From: JACPXH01 sp964409225
Lineage (GTDB): Bacteria; Patescibacteriota; Minisyncoccia; JACPXH01
Length of the DNA: 9,189 nucleotides
NCBI GenBank assembly: GCA_964409225.1
Contig: CAYPCM010000028.1
Span: 1-9,189, forward strand
Direction of reading: 5' to 3'
Shown in pieces: positions 1-7,041 of this stretch; position 1 is the first letter of the stretch; the number at the start of each line of letters is the position of its first letter. Under the pieces are notes generated by a model. The model did not search any database, was not told the DNA's origin, and worked only from the letters and a program-made list of their open reading frames with translations. The position numbers and the translations under genes were made by a program.

Positions 1-2919
1 GTGCTTTCAACCGGCAATTTCAAGTCGAGCAGTCGAGCTATCGAGGTCAGGGGCTTTACCGAAGAAGGCGGACGGATTGAATGCGGGGGCGCCACAAGCG
101 GCACCGGACCCCCCGTCGATTTCGGCACCGGCGCAGACGCTTTTATTGGTCCGTTAGCCAGCGGCTTCAGCAGCCTCAATCAGGTTTCCGTCGCTCAAGA
201 TCCAAATCGTCCTCCGGGAACGCGACGGGCCTATGCCGACGCGGTCAACTTTGCCGTTTTGAGCGCCGTGGCGGCCGGCGCGGACCGAATTGACCTTGGG
301 GCAACACCCAACGGCATTGCCAAGGGCGATGAGGTGCTCATCATTGTTATGCAGGGTAGTCCGGGCAATACTGCCGATGTCGGTTTGTGGGAAACCCAGC
401 GCGTTAAAAAAGTCAGCGGCACCCGTCTGGAATTTGAGGATACACTCCAAAACGCCTATGACGGTACGCGGTACAAAGTAATGCTCCAGCGGGTGCCGAA
501 TTATGACCGCATACAACTTGCTTCCTATCAACAACTCGGTTCAGATACGTGGGGTAATACTACCGGTAAAGGCGGGGTGTTCTTTGTTCGAGTCAGCGGC
601 TCCCTGACGATAAGCGGCCCCACCGGCGCCATTATCGGCACCGGCAAGGGCTATGCCGGGGGCTCCGCCGGGCTAACCTTTGGTTCGTTTGCAACGTGCG
701 CGAACGAGTCCGCCGCCTACAGCACCTGTTGGTATCAGGGCAATTGTTGCAACGGAGAGGACTGTTATACATGTCAGCAGTATAATTCTCTGCTGTGTCC
801 GCCGGACCAAGCCAATTCGCCCATTGTCGCGGCCTACAATGCCTGCGTACTAGCCAATGGTAGCGGCAAAGGCCACCAGGGAGAAAGTTCCACTGGCCTT
901 GGCAGCTGGGCGACTCGTCCTAATAACAACGGCGGCGGCGGGGCAGGCACCGATCGGTTCTCCGGAGGCGGCGGCGGCGGGTACGCCGGCACTGGCGGGA
1001 ATGGAACAACCGGTCAACCCCTCAGTTCTCCTGGCAACCTGCCTGAAGCGTATGGGTTTGGCGGCAATTCGTATGGCAGTGGTGATTTAACCCAGCGGCT
1101 CTTCTTGGGATCCGGCGGTGGCGGGACTCATAACGGGGCAGAAAGTTGTGACGAGAGGGGTAGTCCAGGCACGAACGGAGGCGGTATCGTCGCGGTGTTC
1201 GCGCAAAACATTAATAATGGCGGGCAGATTGAGTCTGACGGAGTAAGTATTCCCGGCTACGCTGCGGCGTATCCCGGAGGCGGGGGGAGCGGCGGGAGCG
1301 TCCTGATACGGACTGACCAGTTTTTCTTACGCGGCACTATCAGAGCGAACGGCGGTGGGGGAATCGGCACCAACTATGGCGGACAATGCTGGACGCTTCC
1401 ATCCTTTCCAAGCGCCGGTGTCGGGAGCGTAGGAAGAATTGATGTCGTTGAAGGCCCGTCGCTTCCTCCTCCGCCGCCTCCTCCGCCGCCTCCTCCTCCT
1501 GGCTCAATCACTCAATGGAAAATGAACGAAACATCGGGCACGAATGTGGCTGACAGTGCTGATTCAAACAATGGCACAGCTAATGGCACCACGATCGTCT
1601 CAGGGTTTACCGGCACTGCCGGCGACAAGGCCAGAAGTTTTTCTGCAGGGGACTATGTGCGTTTGGATACGCTGACCGATCTTCCTGCTTCGTTCACCCT
1701 ATCCGCTTGGGTATATCCCACCGCGCGCGCTGACAGTCAATACATCTTTAGCCGAAGGTCTTCGGCTGGCTACATCAACGGCTCCCTTTACATTTATGAC
1801 AGTTCGCTCCAGCAAATTGGCTGGGAGTGCGATAACAATGCCGGGAATCGTTCTTTCTTCGGTTCCAACAACACGCGCCTGCCGCTGAACCGATGGTCTT
1901 TCGTGGCCATAACGGCGCCCGCCTGCAACAAGCCGGCCGACGGCAAAGTATACGTCAACGGCGAGGATGTCACGACGCCATCTGCAGTATGGCTGGTCGG
2001 CTCGCCCAGCTATGAAAGCGTCCCTTCCTTTATCGGCGCCCAGCATAGCAGCACTGCCGGTTCAACCTATTTTCGCGGGAGGATTGACGAGGTCAATCTT
2101 TACGACTCCGCCCTTTCCGCCGCCCAAATCTGCGAAAACTACGAGGCCCTAAGTGGCGGGTCTCCCTGCGGCACGCCACCCACACCCCCACCGCCATCAT
2201 TCGCCTTCGCACTCTCCAACAGCGGCAGTGTCAACCTGCCTTTTTATGAGGACCCAAACCCAGATCCAAATGCAGGTGCAGTAGGCCCACCTACCACAGC
2301 AAATTCCACCATCACCGTAACTTTAATTTCCGGCACTCCCCAGCCAGTTACTTTCAGCTTAACCAATAACCCCTTTATTCCTACTGGCGTTACTGCGACC
2401 CTTAACCCGTCTAGCTGTACCCCCAACCCAACTTGTACGAGCCAGCTTAGCTTTAGAAATGCAGGCGCAATGTGGGCCGGGTGGTGGAGAGTTAAGGTCT
2501 CGGGCAATGACGGAACGGTCACAAATGATACTAGTTTTCAGGTGACCATTCCCGCTCCTTCTTGCACCAATCCATTTTGGACCATAGCGTACGCAGGCAA
2601 TCCATCATGCACCATTAAAGTGTATCATCACGATTTTTCATCTGGCGGCAGTGCCCCGTATTATTGGTATATAAATGATTTTGTGTGGCCAGGCGGATCA
2701 ACACCGCTTTCTACCTCCGAACGTTATCTTGATCCCAATGGAGGACTGGATCCGGGCACTGTACTTCCAATACCACATATCTCAACCGCTATTCCTTTTT
2801 ACGCGCAACAAAACGGAGCCGCGCCTTATACGGCAAAAGTGTATCGAACATACGGTAATTCGCCCGGTTTAGTATCGTGTACCGGCTTTTATCCAGACCC
2901 AATTATCACCTGCCCGTGA
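1..2919 (+). CDS. Large secreted glycine-rich adhesin-like protein with LamG domain (5'-truncated)
   Basis: Probable surface or pilus-associated adhesin. The frame is open from base 1, but the GTG there is not a real start: residues 1-20 (VLSTGNF...) align with residues 103-122 of the downstream paralogue (VVSTGFF...), so about 100 N-terminal residues, presumably including a pilin-like membrane helix, lie outside the window. Visible order: shared core 1-225 (GDEVLI, WETQ, LQRVPNYD, GGVFFVRV motifs); Cys-rich insert 226-292; Gly-rich region to about 480; twelve prolines 489-500; LamG/concanavalin A-like domain about 502-720 (WKMNETSG, FTLSAWVYP, GRIDEVNLYD); proline linker 725-732; Ig-like beta-sandwich about 733-852; tail 853-972 with cysteines at 854, 870, 960 and 971. 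Modules are read by eye from family knowledge; the ligand is unknown. It ends with TGA, 112 bases before the next gene. Confidence 0.85.
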   Translation: MLSTGNFKSSSRAIEVRGFTEEGGRIECGGATSGTGPPVDFGTGADAFIGPLASGFSSLNQVSVAQDPNRPPGTRRAYADAVNFAVLSAVAAGADRIDLGATPNGIAKGDEVLIIVMQGSPGNTADVGLWETQRVKKVSGTRLEFEDTLQNAYDGTRYKVMLQRVPNYDRIQLASYQQLGSDTWGNTTGKGGVFFVRVSGSLTISGPTGAIIGTGKGYAGGSAGLTFGSFATCANESAAYSTCWYQGNCCNGEDCYTCQQYNSLLCPPDQANSPIVAAYNACVLANGSGKGHQGESSTGLGSWATRPNNNGGGGAGTDRFSGGGGGGYAGTGGNGTTGQPLSSPGNLPEAYGFGGNSYGSGDLTQRLFLGSGGGGTHNGAESCDERGSPGTNGGGIVAVFAQNINNGGQIESDGVSIPGYAAAYPGGGGSGGSVLIRTDQFFLRGTIRANGGGGIGTNYGGQCWTLPSFPSAGVGSVGRIDVVEGPSLPPPPPPPPPPPPGSITQWKMNETSGTNVADSADSNNGTANGTTIVSGFTGTAGDKARSFSAGDYVRLDTLTDLPASFTLSAWVYPTARADSQYIFSRRSSAGYINGSLYIYDSSLQQIGWECDNNAGNRSFFGSNNTRLPLNRWSFVAITAPACNKPADGKVYVNGEDVTTPSAVWLVGSPSYESVPSFIGAQHSSTAGSTYFRGRIDEVNLYDSALSAAQICENYEALSGGSPCGTPPTPPPPSFAFALSNSGSVNLPFYEDPNPDPNAGAVGPPTTANSTITVTLISGTPQPVTFSLTNNPFIPTGVTATLNPSSCTPNPTCTSQLSFRNAGAMWAGWWRVKVSGNDGTVTNDTSFQVTIPAPSCTNPFWTIAYAGNPSCTIKVYHHDFSSGGSAPYYWYINDFVWPGGSTPLSTSERYLDPNGGLDPGTVLPIPHISTAIPFYAQQNGAAPYTAKVYRTYGNSPGLVSCTGFYPDPIITCP
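676..876 (+). other. Cys-rich insert in the glycine-rich core of the first surface protein
   Basis: Residues 226-292 carry eight cysteines (233, 243, 249, 250, 255, 258, 266, 282). The downstream paralogue has no counterpart: its GYRGGGPGL runs straight into QGES, whereas here GYAGGSAGL and HQGES are separated by this stretch. The spacing suggests a small disulfide-stabilised domain outside the cytoplasm. I do not recognise a named family. Confidence 0.6.
1465..1500 (+). repeat. Poly-proline codon tract (12 x CCN)
   Basis: Twelve consecutive proline codons, only CCT and CCG, encode residues 489-500 and join the Gly-rich core to the LamG domain. The tract probably acts as a stiff spacer. Gain or loss of whole codons would change its length without breaking the frame. 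Confidence 0.85.
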
Positions 2920-3021
2920 CGAAGTATCCACTGTCATGCCTTAAACCGCCAGGAAATTTCTGATGTCGCTTTCCCGCCCACTCTTTTTAAATCCTGATTG
3001 GTTTTGAAAAACGTCGCCGCC

Positions 3022-3027
3022 AAAGGA
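3022..3027 (+). promoter_or_regulatory. Ribosome binding site of the PilX-like gene
   Basis: AAAGGA lies four bases before the ATG at 3032. It supports that start, which also places the basic residues and Gly17 just before the hydrophobic segment, as expected for a prepilin-type leader. Confidence 0.55.
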
Positions 3028-3031
3028 CATC

Positions 3032-4567
3032 ATGCCGCAAGTCATACTCGATGGGTTGTGTTGGCAGCGCTTCGACCGGGGCATCACTCTCTGGCTGGTG
3101 GTGTTTCTTTTCGGCCTCGCTCTGGCGGCGAGCTTGGGGGTGTCCTCGTTTGTAATAAACGAAGTTCAGCAGACCCGTGTCATTACCGACTCGGTCGGCG
3201 CTTTTTTTGCGGCGAATGCCGGAGTTGAACAGGCGCTGTACCAATTGTGCAAGCAAGGCGACCGAAGCGATCAGTTGAACCAGCCGGTTGGCGCAGGAAC
3301 GTATTCATACACGGTTCGAGGCGGCGGTAATCCCGTGGTAGTTTCCACCGGGTTTTTCCGCAACAGCCGCCGCGCGGTTGAACTAACTGGGTTTTCCGCA
3401 GGCGGCGGCAGAGTTGATTGCGGCTCGAGCAGCGGTCAGACCACAGCCGACTACGGCACAGGCGTGGATGCGTTTGATCAAGCCAAGGTGGTTGCCGGCT
3501 TCAATGACTTATCTGTGCAGTCGATCACCAGCGGCCGGACCCTGCCCGACATAGTGATTTTTTTGATCTTGGCCAATATTCAGGCGGGAGAGAGCGTTAT
3601 TCCAGTTAACGGTGCTCCCACCGGTTTGGCTGCGGGCGACGAGGTGCTCATTATGAATCTGCAGCGAATAGGTAGCACCGGCTCGCTTGGCCCGGTGGGC
3701 GAATGGGAAACGCAGTACGTGTCAAACGTGGACGCAATAAGTCAGACCGTCACTCTTCAGTCGGGGCTTTCGCGCCGCTATGACGGGACGAAGCACCGGA
3801 CAATTTTGCAGCGGGTGCCGAATTACGACTCCCTTGCTTTCGCGGTCGGTCAACAAGTCGGCGCCTCTGGCTGGGATGGTTCTAAGGGCGGAGTATTTTT
3901 TATCCGGGTGGCTAACACCTTGACCGTCGGTACTGGCGCCGAGATAACCATGGTCGCACGAGGCTACCGAGGAGGAGGTCCGGGCTTACAAGGCGAAAGT
4001 AGAGGCGGTTTGGGCCTTGTTTCTACCGCCAATAACGATGGCGGCGGAGGCGGTTTTGGCGGCGTGCTCAACGGCGGCGGTGGCGGAGCTGGTTATGCCG
4101 CTTCCGGCACTCGAGGCGGAACTGATCCGGTTTCCGGCGGGTGGGGTTGGGGCGGAGACGGCGGAGTTGCGTACGGTGATTCCGGGCTTAGTCGGCTTTT
4201 GTTGGGTTCTGGCGGCGGCGGGGGCGGCGGTTGCGCGTCAGGTCGCGGCGGAGCTGGCGGCGGCATTGTGTACGTTGCGGCTTCTGCCATCAGCAATAGC
4301 GGCGTCATTCGTTCGAGCGGGTCGCCTGGAGTTGGCGGCTGTGCCATGGGGTCGGGCGAAAGCACCTGGACCGGCGCAGGCGGTGGGAGCGGCGGCAGTT
4401 TGTTTGTGCAGAGAAGTACTGCAGCTGTGGTTGGCGCGGTAGAAAATTTGAGTGGTATCGGTGTTGTCGGCAATACCGGCGCTGCTTGTGGCGCTGACAG
4501 TTTTTGCGAGGCGAATCGCAACAAAGGCGGAGATGGAAGTATTGGCCGGACATTGATCACGCCTTAG
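3032..4567 (+). CDS. PilX-like type IV pilin-related glycine-rich surface protein
   Basis: Complete 511-residue protein. The N-terminus looks like a PilX/GspK-type prepilin: a short leader ending FDRG (Gly17), then a hydrophobic helix at about 18-40, then the motif GAFFAANAGVEQALYQL (56-72) typical of PilX-like proteins. Position +5 after the presumed cleavage is Leu, not the Glu of major pilins. Residues 103-310 hold the core shared with the upstream gene (GDEVLI at 202-207, EWETQ at 224-228, LQRVPNYD at 259-266, GGVFFIRV at 286-293). Residues 311-505 are Gly-rich with runs of up to eight glycines, and the protein stops at GSIGRTLITP. It probably sits in the cytoplasmic membrane or a pilus-like fibre with the Gly-rich part outside. 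Function is inferred from architecture only. The stop is directly followed by the ligA upstream region. Confidence 0.82.
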   Translation: MPQVILDGLCWQRFDRGITLWLVVFLFGLALAASLGVSSFVINEVQQTRVITDSVGAFFAANAGVEQALYQLCKQGDRSDQLNQPVGAGTYSYTVRGGGNPVVVSTGFFRNSRRAVELTGFSAGGGRVDCGSSSGQTTADYGTGVDAFDQAKVVAGFNDLSVQSITSGRTLPDIVIFLILANIQAGESVIPVNGAPTGLAAGDEVLIMNLQRIGSTGSLGPVGEWETQYVSNVDAISQTVTLQSGLSRRYDGTKHRTILQRVPNYDSLAFAVGQQVGASGWDGSKGGVFFIRVANTLTVGTGAEITMVARGYRGGGPGLQGESRGGLGLVSTANNDGGGGGFGGVLNGGGGGAGYAASGTRGGTDPVSGGWGWGGDGGVAYGDSGLSRLLLGSGGGGGGGCASGRGGAGGGIVYVAASAISNSGVIRSSGSPGVGGCAMGSGESTWTGAGGGSGGSLFVQRSTAAVVGAVENLSGIGVVGNTGAACGADSFCEANRNKGGDGSIGRTLITP

Positions 4568-4620
4568 GTGCCAGTATTTCCAAGCGTTGTTTTTAACAGA
4601 GTTCATAGCTGGCATTTTAC

Positions 4621-4639
4621 AGTAGGGTCAGACCCTACT
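4621..4639. repeat. 8-bp-arm palindrome (REP-like or terminator hairpin)
   Basis: AGTAGGGT, the loop CAG, then ACCCTACT form a perfect hairpin with 8-bp arms, followed on the plus strand by the pyrimidine-rich TCTTATTTCCC. It may terminate the surface-protein transcript. The core GGGTCAGACCC also resembles dispersed REP-type palindromes as I remember them; the copy number in this genome cannot be seen here. Confidence 0.55.
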
Positions 4640-4653
4640 TCTTATTTCCCGGC

Positions 4654-4676
4654 GTTAGGCGGTAGGCGTGTAGGTT
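4654..4676 (+). repeat. Degenerate GTTAGGC-type short tandem repeat
   Basis: GTTAGGC and GGTAGGC are adjacent, followed by a weaker third unit (GTGTAGG). This is short, imperfect and of unknown role. It may be a remnant of a dispersed intergenic repeat. Confidence 0.35.
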
Positions 4677-4704
4677 GTGCTCATTTGGCAGCTGCTTTTA
4701 TACT

Positions 4705-4711
4705 GGAGGTG
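4705..4711 (+). promoter_or_regulatory. Strong Shine-Dalgarno sequence of ligA
   Basis: GGAGGTG, continuing to A at 4712, matches eight bases of the usual anti-Shine-Dalgarno end of 16S rRNA. It is two bases from the GGAGG core to the ATG at 4712 (too close) and 14 to the ATG at 4724 (rather far). The second start is preferred because its protein begins MTKTAARARIAKL, as ligases do. Confidence 0.6.
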
Positions 4712-4723
4712 ATGGCCAAACCA

Positions 4724-6745
4724 ATGACTAAGACAGCGGCGCGGGCACGGATCGCCAAGCTCCGGCGCGAGCTTGACGATCTCCGGTACCGGTATCACGT
4801 GCTCAACGATCCCAAGGTGACGGATGCGGTAAATGATTCGCTCATGCGGGAGCTTACGCGTTTGGAGGATGACTGGCCGGAATTTCGCAGCGCTGATTCG
4901 CCGACTCAACGTGTGGGTGGTAAGGCGCTCGAGAAGTTTGAGAAAGTGACGCACCAAGCGCCCATGCTTTCTTTAACCGACGCTTTTGACGAAGATGAAC
5001 TGCGTGCTTGGGACGAACGAAATCGGAAGCTCTTGCCGCCTGCTACGCGCCTTGAGTATTTTGCCGAGCTCAAGGTGGACGGTTTTGCGGTTTCTTTGGT
5101 GTATGAAAATGGCGTTTTAGAAACAGGCGCTACGCGCGGCGACGGGCGGGTGGGCGAAGACGTAACGCAAAATCTCAGGACCATTCGAGCGATCCCGCTT
5201 AAGTTGCGAGAGGCCAAGATACGCGGCGCCAAAAGCGTTGGTGAGCGTCTGGAAGTGCGCGGCGAGGTGTACATGCCCAGGGTCGCTTTCGAGAAGGCAA
5301 ACCAGGCGCAGAAAAAAGTCGGCGGCGTGCTCTATGCCAACCCTCGCAATCTGGCTGCCGGTTCAATCAGACAGCTTGATCCGGCGGTGGCGGCCTCGCG
5401 CGATCTTGATTTCCTCGCTTACGACCTGGTGACTGATGTGGGTCAGGAAAGGCATGACGAGGAACACGCGATTTTGCGAACACTGGGTTTTAAGACGGTT
5501 CGTCCCGAGGCGCGCTGCGTTTCGTTTGAGGAGGTGGTGCGGTTTCGTAAGCGCGTGCGGCGTTTGCGCGGCCGGCTTAAGTTCGACATTGACGGGATTG
5601 TCGTGAGCGTAAACCACAACGACCTCTTTAATCGCTTGGGCGTGGCTGGCAAAGCGCCCAGAGGAGCAGTGGCGTTTAAGTTTCCGGGCCGCGAGGCAAC
5701 GACGGTGGTGGAGGATATTATCGTGCAGGTGGGCCGGACCGGCATTTTGACTCCTGTGGCGGTGTTGCGGCCGGTGGAAGTCGGCGGAGTTACGGTGAGC
5801 CGGGCAACGCTGCATAACGAAGACGAAATTGAAAGATTGGGTTTGAAAATTGGAGATACAGCAGTGATCCAGCGGGCTGGCGACGTGATTCCCGACATCG
5901 TGCGGGTGCTGCCAACGCTGCGGCCGCGGGGCGCTAAGGCCTTTCGCATGCCGCGCACGTGTCCTATTTGCGGCTCCAAAGTTGTGCGCGTGGTAGGCGA
6001 GGCGGCGCACCGGTGCACGAACAAAAATTGCGTTGCTTTGGAAGCCCAGCGCATTCAGCACTTCGCTTCTCGGCGGGCTTTTGATATCGTAGGGTTGGGG
6101 CCAGAGACGGTGGAGTTGCTTATGCAGGCGAAACTGGTGCAGGATCCGGCTGACCTGTTCATGCTCGGCGTGGGCGACTTGGAGGGCCTCAACAGATTTG
6201 CCGAAATATCGGCCAAAAAACTTGTGGCCGCTATTCAGACCCGCCACCATGTTTCCCTCGCGCGGTTCCTTTACGCGCTTTCGATTCCGCAGGTCGGCGA
6301 GGAGACGGCGGTTGATTTGGCAGAACATTTTGGTTCGTTTGAGAAAATTCAGGACGCATCCGAGGACGAACTGATGGGTGTGCGCGATGTGGGGCCAAAG
6401 GTGGCGGCGGCGATTGTCGCTTGGTTTAAGGCGGAACGAAATCAGCGCTTGATCAAAAAATTTAGGCAAGCCGGCATACGCACCGAAGCGCCGCCGCGAA
6501 GACGTCTTTCTTTGAAAGGCAAGACATTCGTTTTGACCGGGGGGCTGGAGGCGCTCACGCGCGACGAAGCGAAAGCGGGAATTCGCGCGCTCGGCGGAAA
6601 CGTGTCCGAGTCGGTCTCAAGGGCTACAGATTATGTGGTCGTCGGCACAGAGCCGGGTTCTAAATATGAAAAAGCGAAGGAGTTAGGGGTTAAGACGATT
6701 GGCGAAAAACAATTCTTGAACCTTATTTCACGCCAGTTTCCATGA
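4724..6745 (+). CDS. ligA: NAD+-dependent DNA ligase LigA
   Basis: Seals nicks in duplex DNA during replication and repair, using NAD+ to adenylate an active-site lysine. From the chosen start it has 673 residues, the usual family length. Domains in order: Ia, the NAD+-binding region (RYRYHVLND, SPTQRVGG); adenylation domain with KVDG, nucleophile Lys117; OB fold (GRTGILTPVAVLRPV at about 337-351); Cys4 zinc finger (Cys413, 416, 431, 436); helix-hairpin-helix region about 450-570; BRCT domain about 594-673 (GKTFVLTGGLEALTRDEA). All key residues I can check are present. An alternative ATG at 4712 adds four residues. Its stop overlaps the gatC start by four bases (ATGA), so the two are probably translationally coupled. 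Confidence 0.97.
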   Translation: MTKTAARARIAKLRRELDDLRYRYHVLNDPKVTDAVNDSLMRELTRLEDDWPEFRSADSPTQRVGGKALEKFEKVTHQAPMLSLTDAFDEDELRAWDERNRKLLPPATRLEYFAELKVDGFAVSLVYENGVLETGATRGDGRVGEDVTQNLRTIRAIPLKLREAKIRGAKSVGERLEVRGEVYMPRVAFEKANQAQKKVGGVLYANPRNLAAGSIRQLDPAVAASRDLDFLAYDLVTDVGQERHDEEHAILRTLGFKTVRPEARCVSFEEVVRFRKRVRRLRGRLKFDIDGIVVSVNHNDLFNRLGVAGKAPRGAVAFKFPGREATTVVEDIIVQVGRTGILTPVAVLRPVEVGGVTVSRATLHNEDEIERLGLKIGDTAVIQRAGDVIPDIVRVLPTLRPRGAKAFRMPRTCPICGSKVVRVVGEAAHRCTNKNCVALEAQRIQHFASRRAFDIVGLGPETVELLMQAKLVQDPADLFMLGVGDLEGLNRFAEISAKKLVAAIQTRHHVSLARFLYALSIPQVGEETAVDLAEHFGSFEKIQDASEDELMGVRDVGPKVAAAIVAWFKAERNQRLIKKFRQAGIRTEAPPRRRLSLKGKTFVLTGGLEALTRDEAKAGIRALGGNVSESVSRATDYVVVGTEPGSKYEKAKELGVKTIGEKQFLNLISRQFP

Positions 6746-7041
6746 TTACCTTTTTTGACGCAAAGGACATCGAGCATATTGCAAAATTGGCTCGTTTGAA
6801 GATTGAAGGAATGGAGCTCGGCGCGATAGGGAGGGAACTGTCCCATATTTTGAGCTACGTCGCCAAGCTTCAAGGATGCGATACCGCAGACATTGATGCC
6901 ACCGCGCAGGTGGGAGGCCTTGAGAATCAGTGGCGCGACGATAGCGCCTCGCGCCTTCCGCCGCATAACCCGAAGGTGCTCGGCGAAGCGTTCCCGAAAA
7001 AGCGAAAGGGGTTTCTCGAGGTAGAGGCGATATTCAAGTGA
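6742..7041 (+). CDS. gatC: Asp/Glu-tRNA amidotransferase subunit C
   Basis: A 99-residue GatC, the small subunit that wraps around GatA and stabilises the GatCAB complex, which turns misacylated Glu-tRNA(Gln) and/or Asp-tRNA(Asn) into Gln-tRNA(Gln) and Asn-tRNA(Asn) in the cytoplasm. The family pattern is clear: DIEHIAKLARLKI near the N-terminus, then LSHILSYVAKLQGCDT and the late WRDDSAS segment. Length is normal. It starts inside the ligA stop and ends inside the gatA start (GTGA at 7038-7041). No Shine-Dalgarno sequence is seen before its ATG, so initiation probably depends on ribosomes finishing ligA. Confidence 0.93.
   Translation: MITFFDAKDIEHIAKLARLKIEGMELGAIGRELSHILSYVAKLQGCDTADIDATAQVGGLENQWRDDSASRLPPHNPKVLGEAFPKKRKGFLEVEAIFK

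Larger units (their letters stand above)
4568..4723. other. Spacer between the surface-protein genes and ligA
   Basis: The reading frame of ligA stays open upstream to base 4568, but the translated stretch (VHSWHFTVGSDPTSYF and so on) resembles no ligase N-terminus. The spacer holds a weak 6-base inverted pair (4569-4574 with 4609-4614), the palindrome at 4621-4639, short TAGGC repeats and the ligA ribosome binding site. No convincing promoter with both boxes is visible. Confidence 0.6.

Noticed and set aside
1..3. GTG at base 1 as a true start codon
   Set aside because: Alignment to residue 103 of the neighbouring paralogue shows it is an internal valine; the gene is cut by the window edge.
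2960..2972. Small near-palindrome CAGGAAATTTCTG after the first gene
   Set aside because: It is too short and AT-rich, with no usable loop or T-run, to call a terminator.
3980..4420. GGC-rich repeats as a possible CRISPR or satellite array
   Set aside because: There are no regular spacers or constant units. The pattern follows glycine codons in a continuous reading frame.
4093..4560. 155-codon proline-rich minus-strand frame
   Set aside because: The prolines are the reverse reading of the glycine codons (GGN) in the PilX-like gene, not an independent protein.
4675..4704. Promoter-like TTGTGC-18-TATACT upstream of ligA
   Set aside because: The -10 match is good, but the start of transcription would fall at or after the GGAGGTG ribosome site, removing it from the mRNA, and the -35 match is poor.
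4568..4723. Possible N-terminal extension of LigA from the GTG at 4568
   Set aside because: The extra 52 residues resemble no ligase, include a palindrome and a strong ribosome site, and would make the protein longer than the usual family length.
5363..6469. 368-codon minus-strand frame opposite ligA
   Set aside because: It lies wholly within a well-conserved ligase gene. Its His/Arg-rich translation is typical of the reverse strand of a GC-rich gene.
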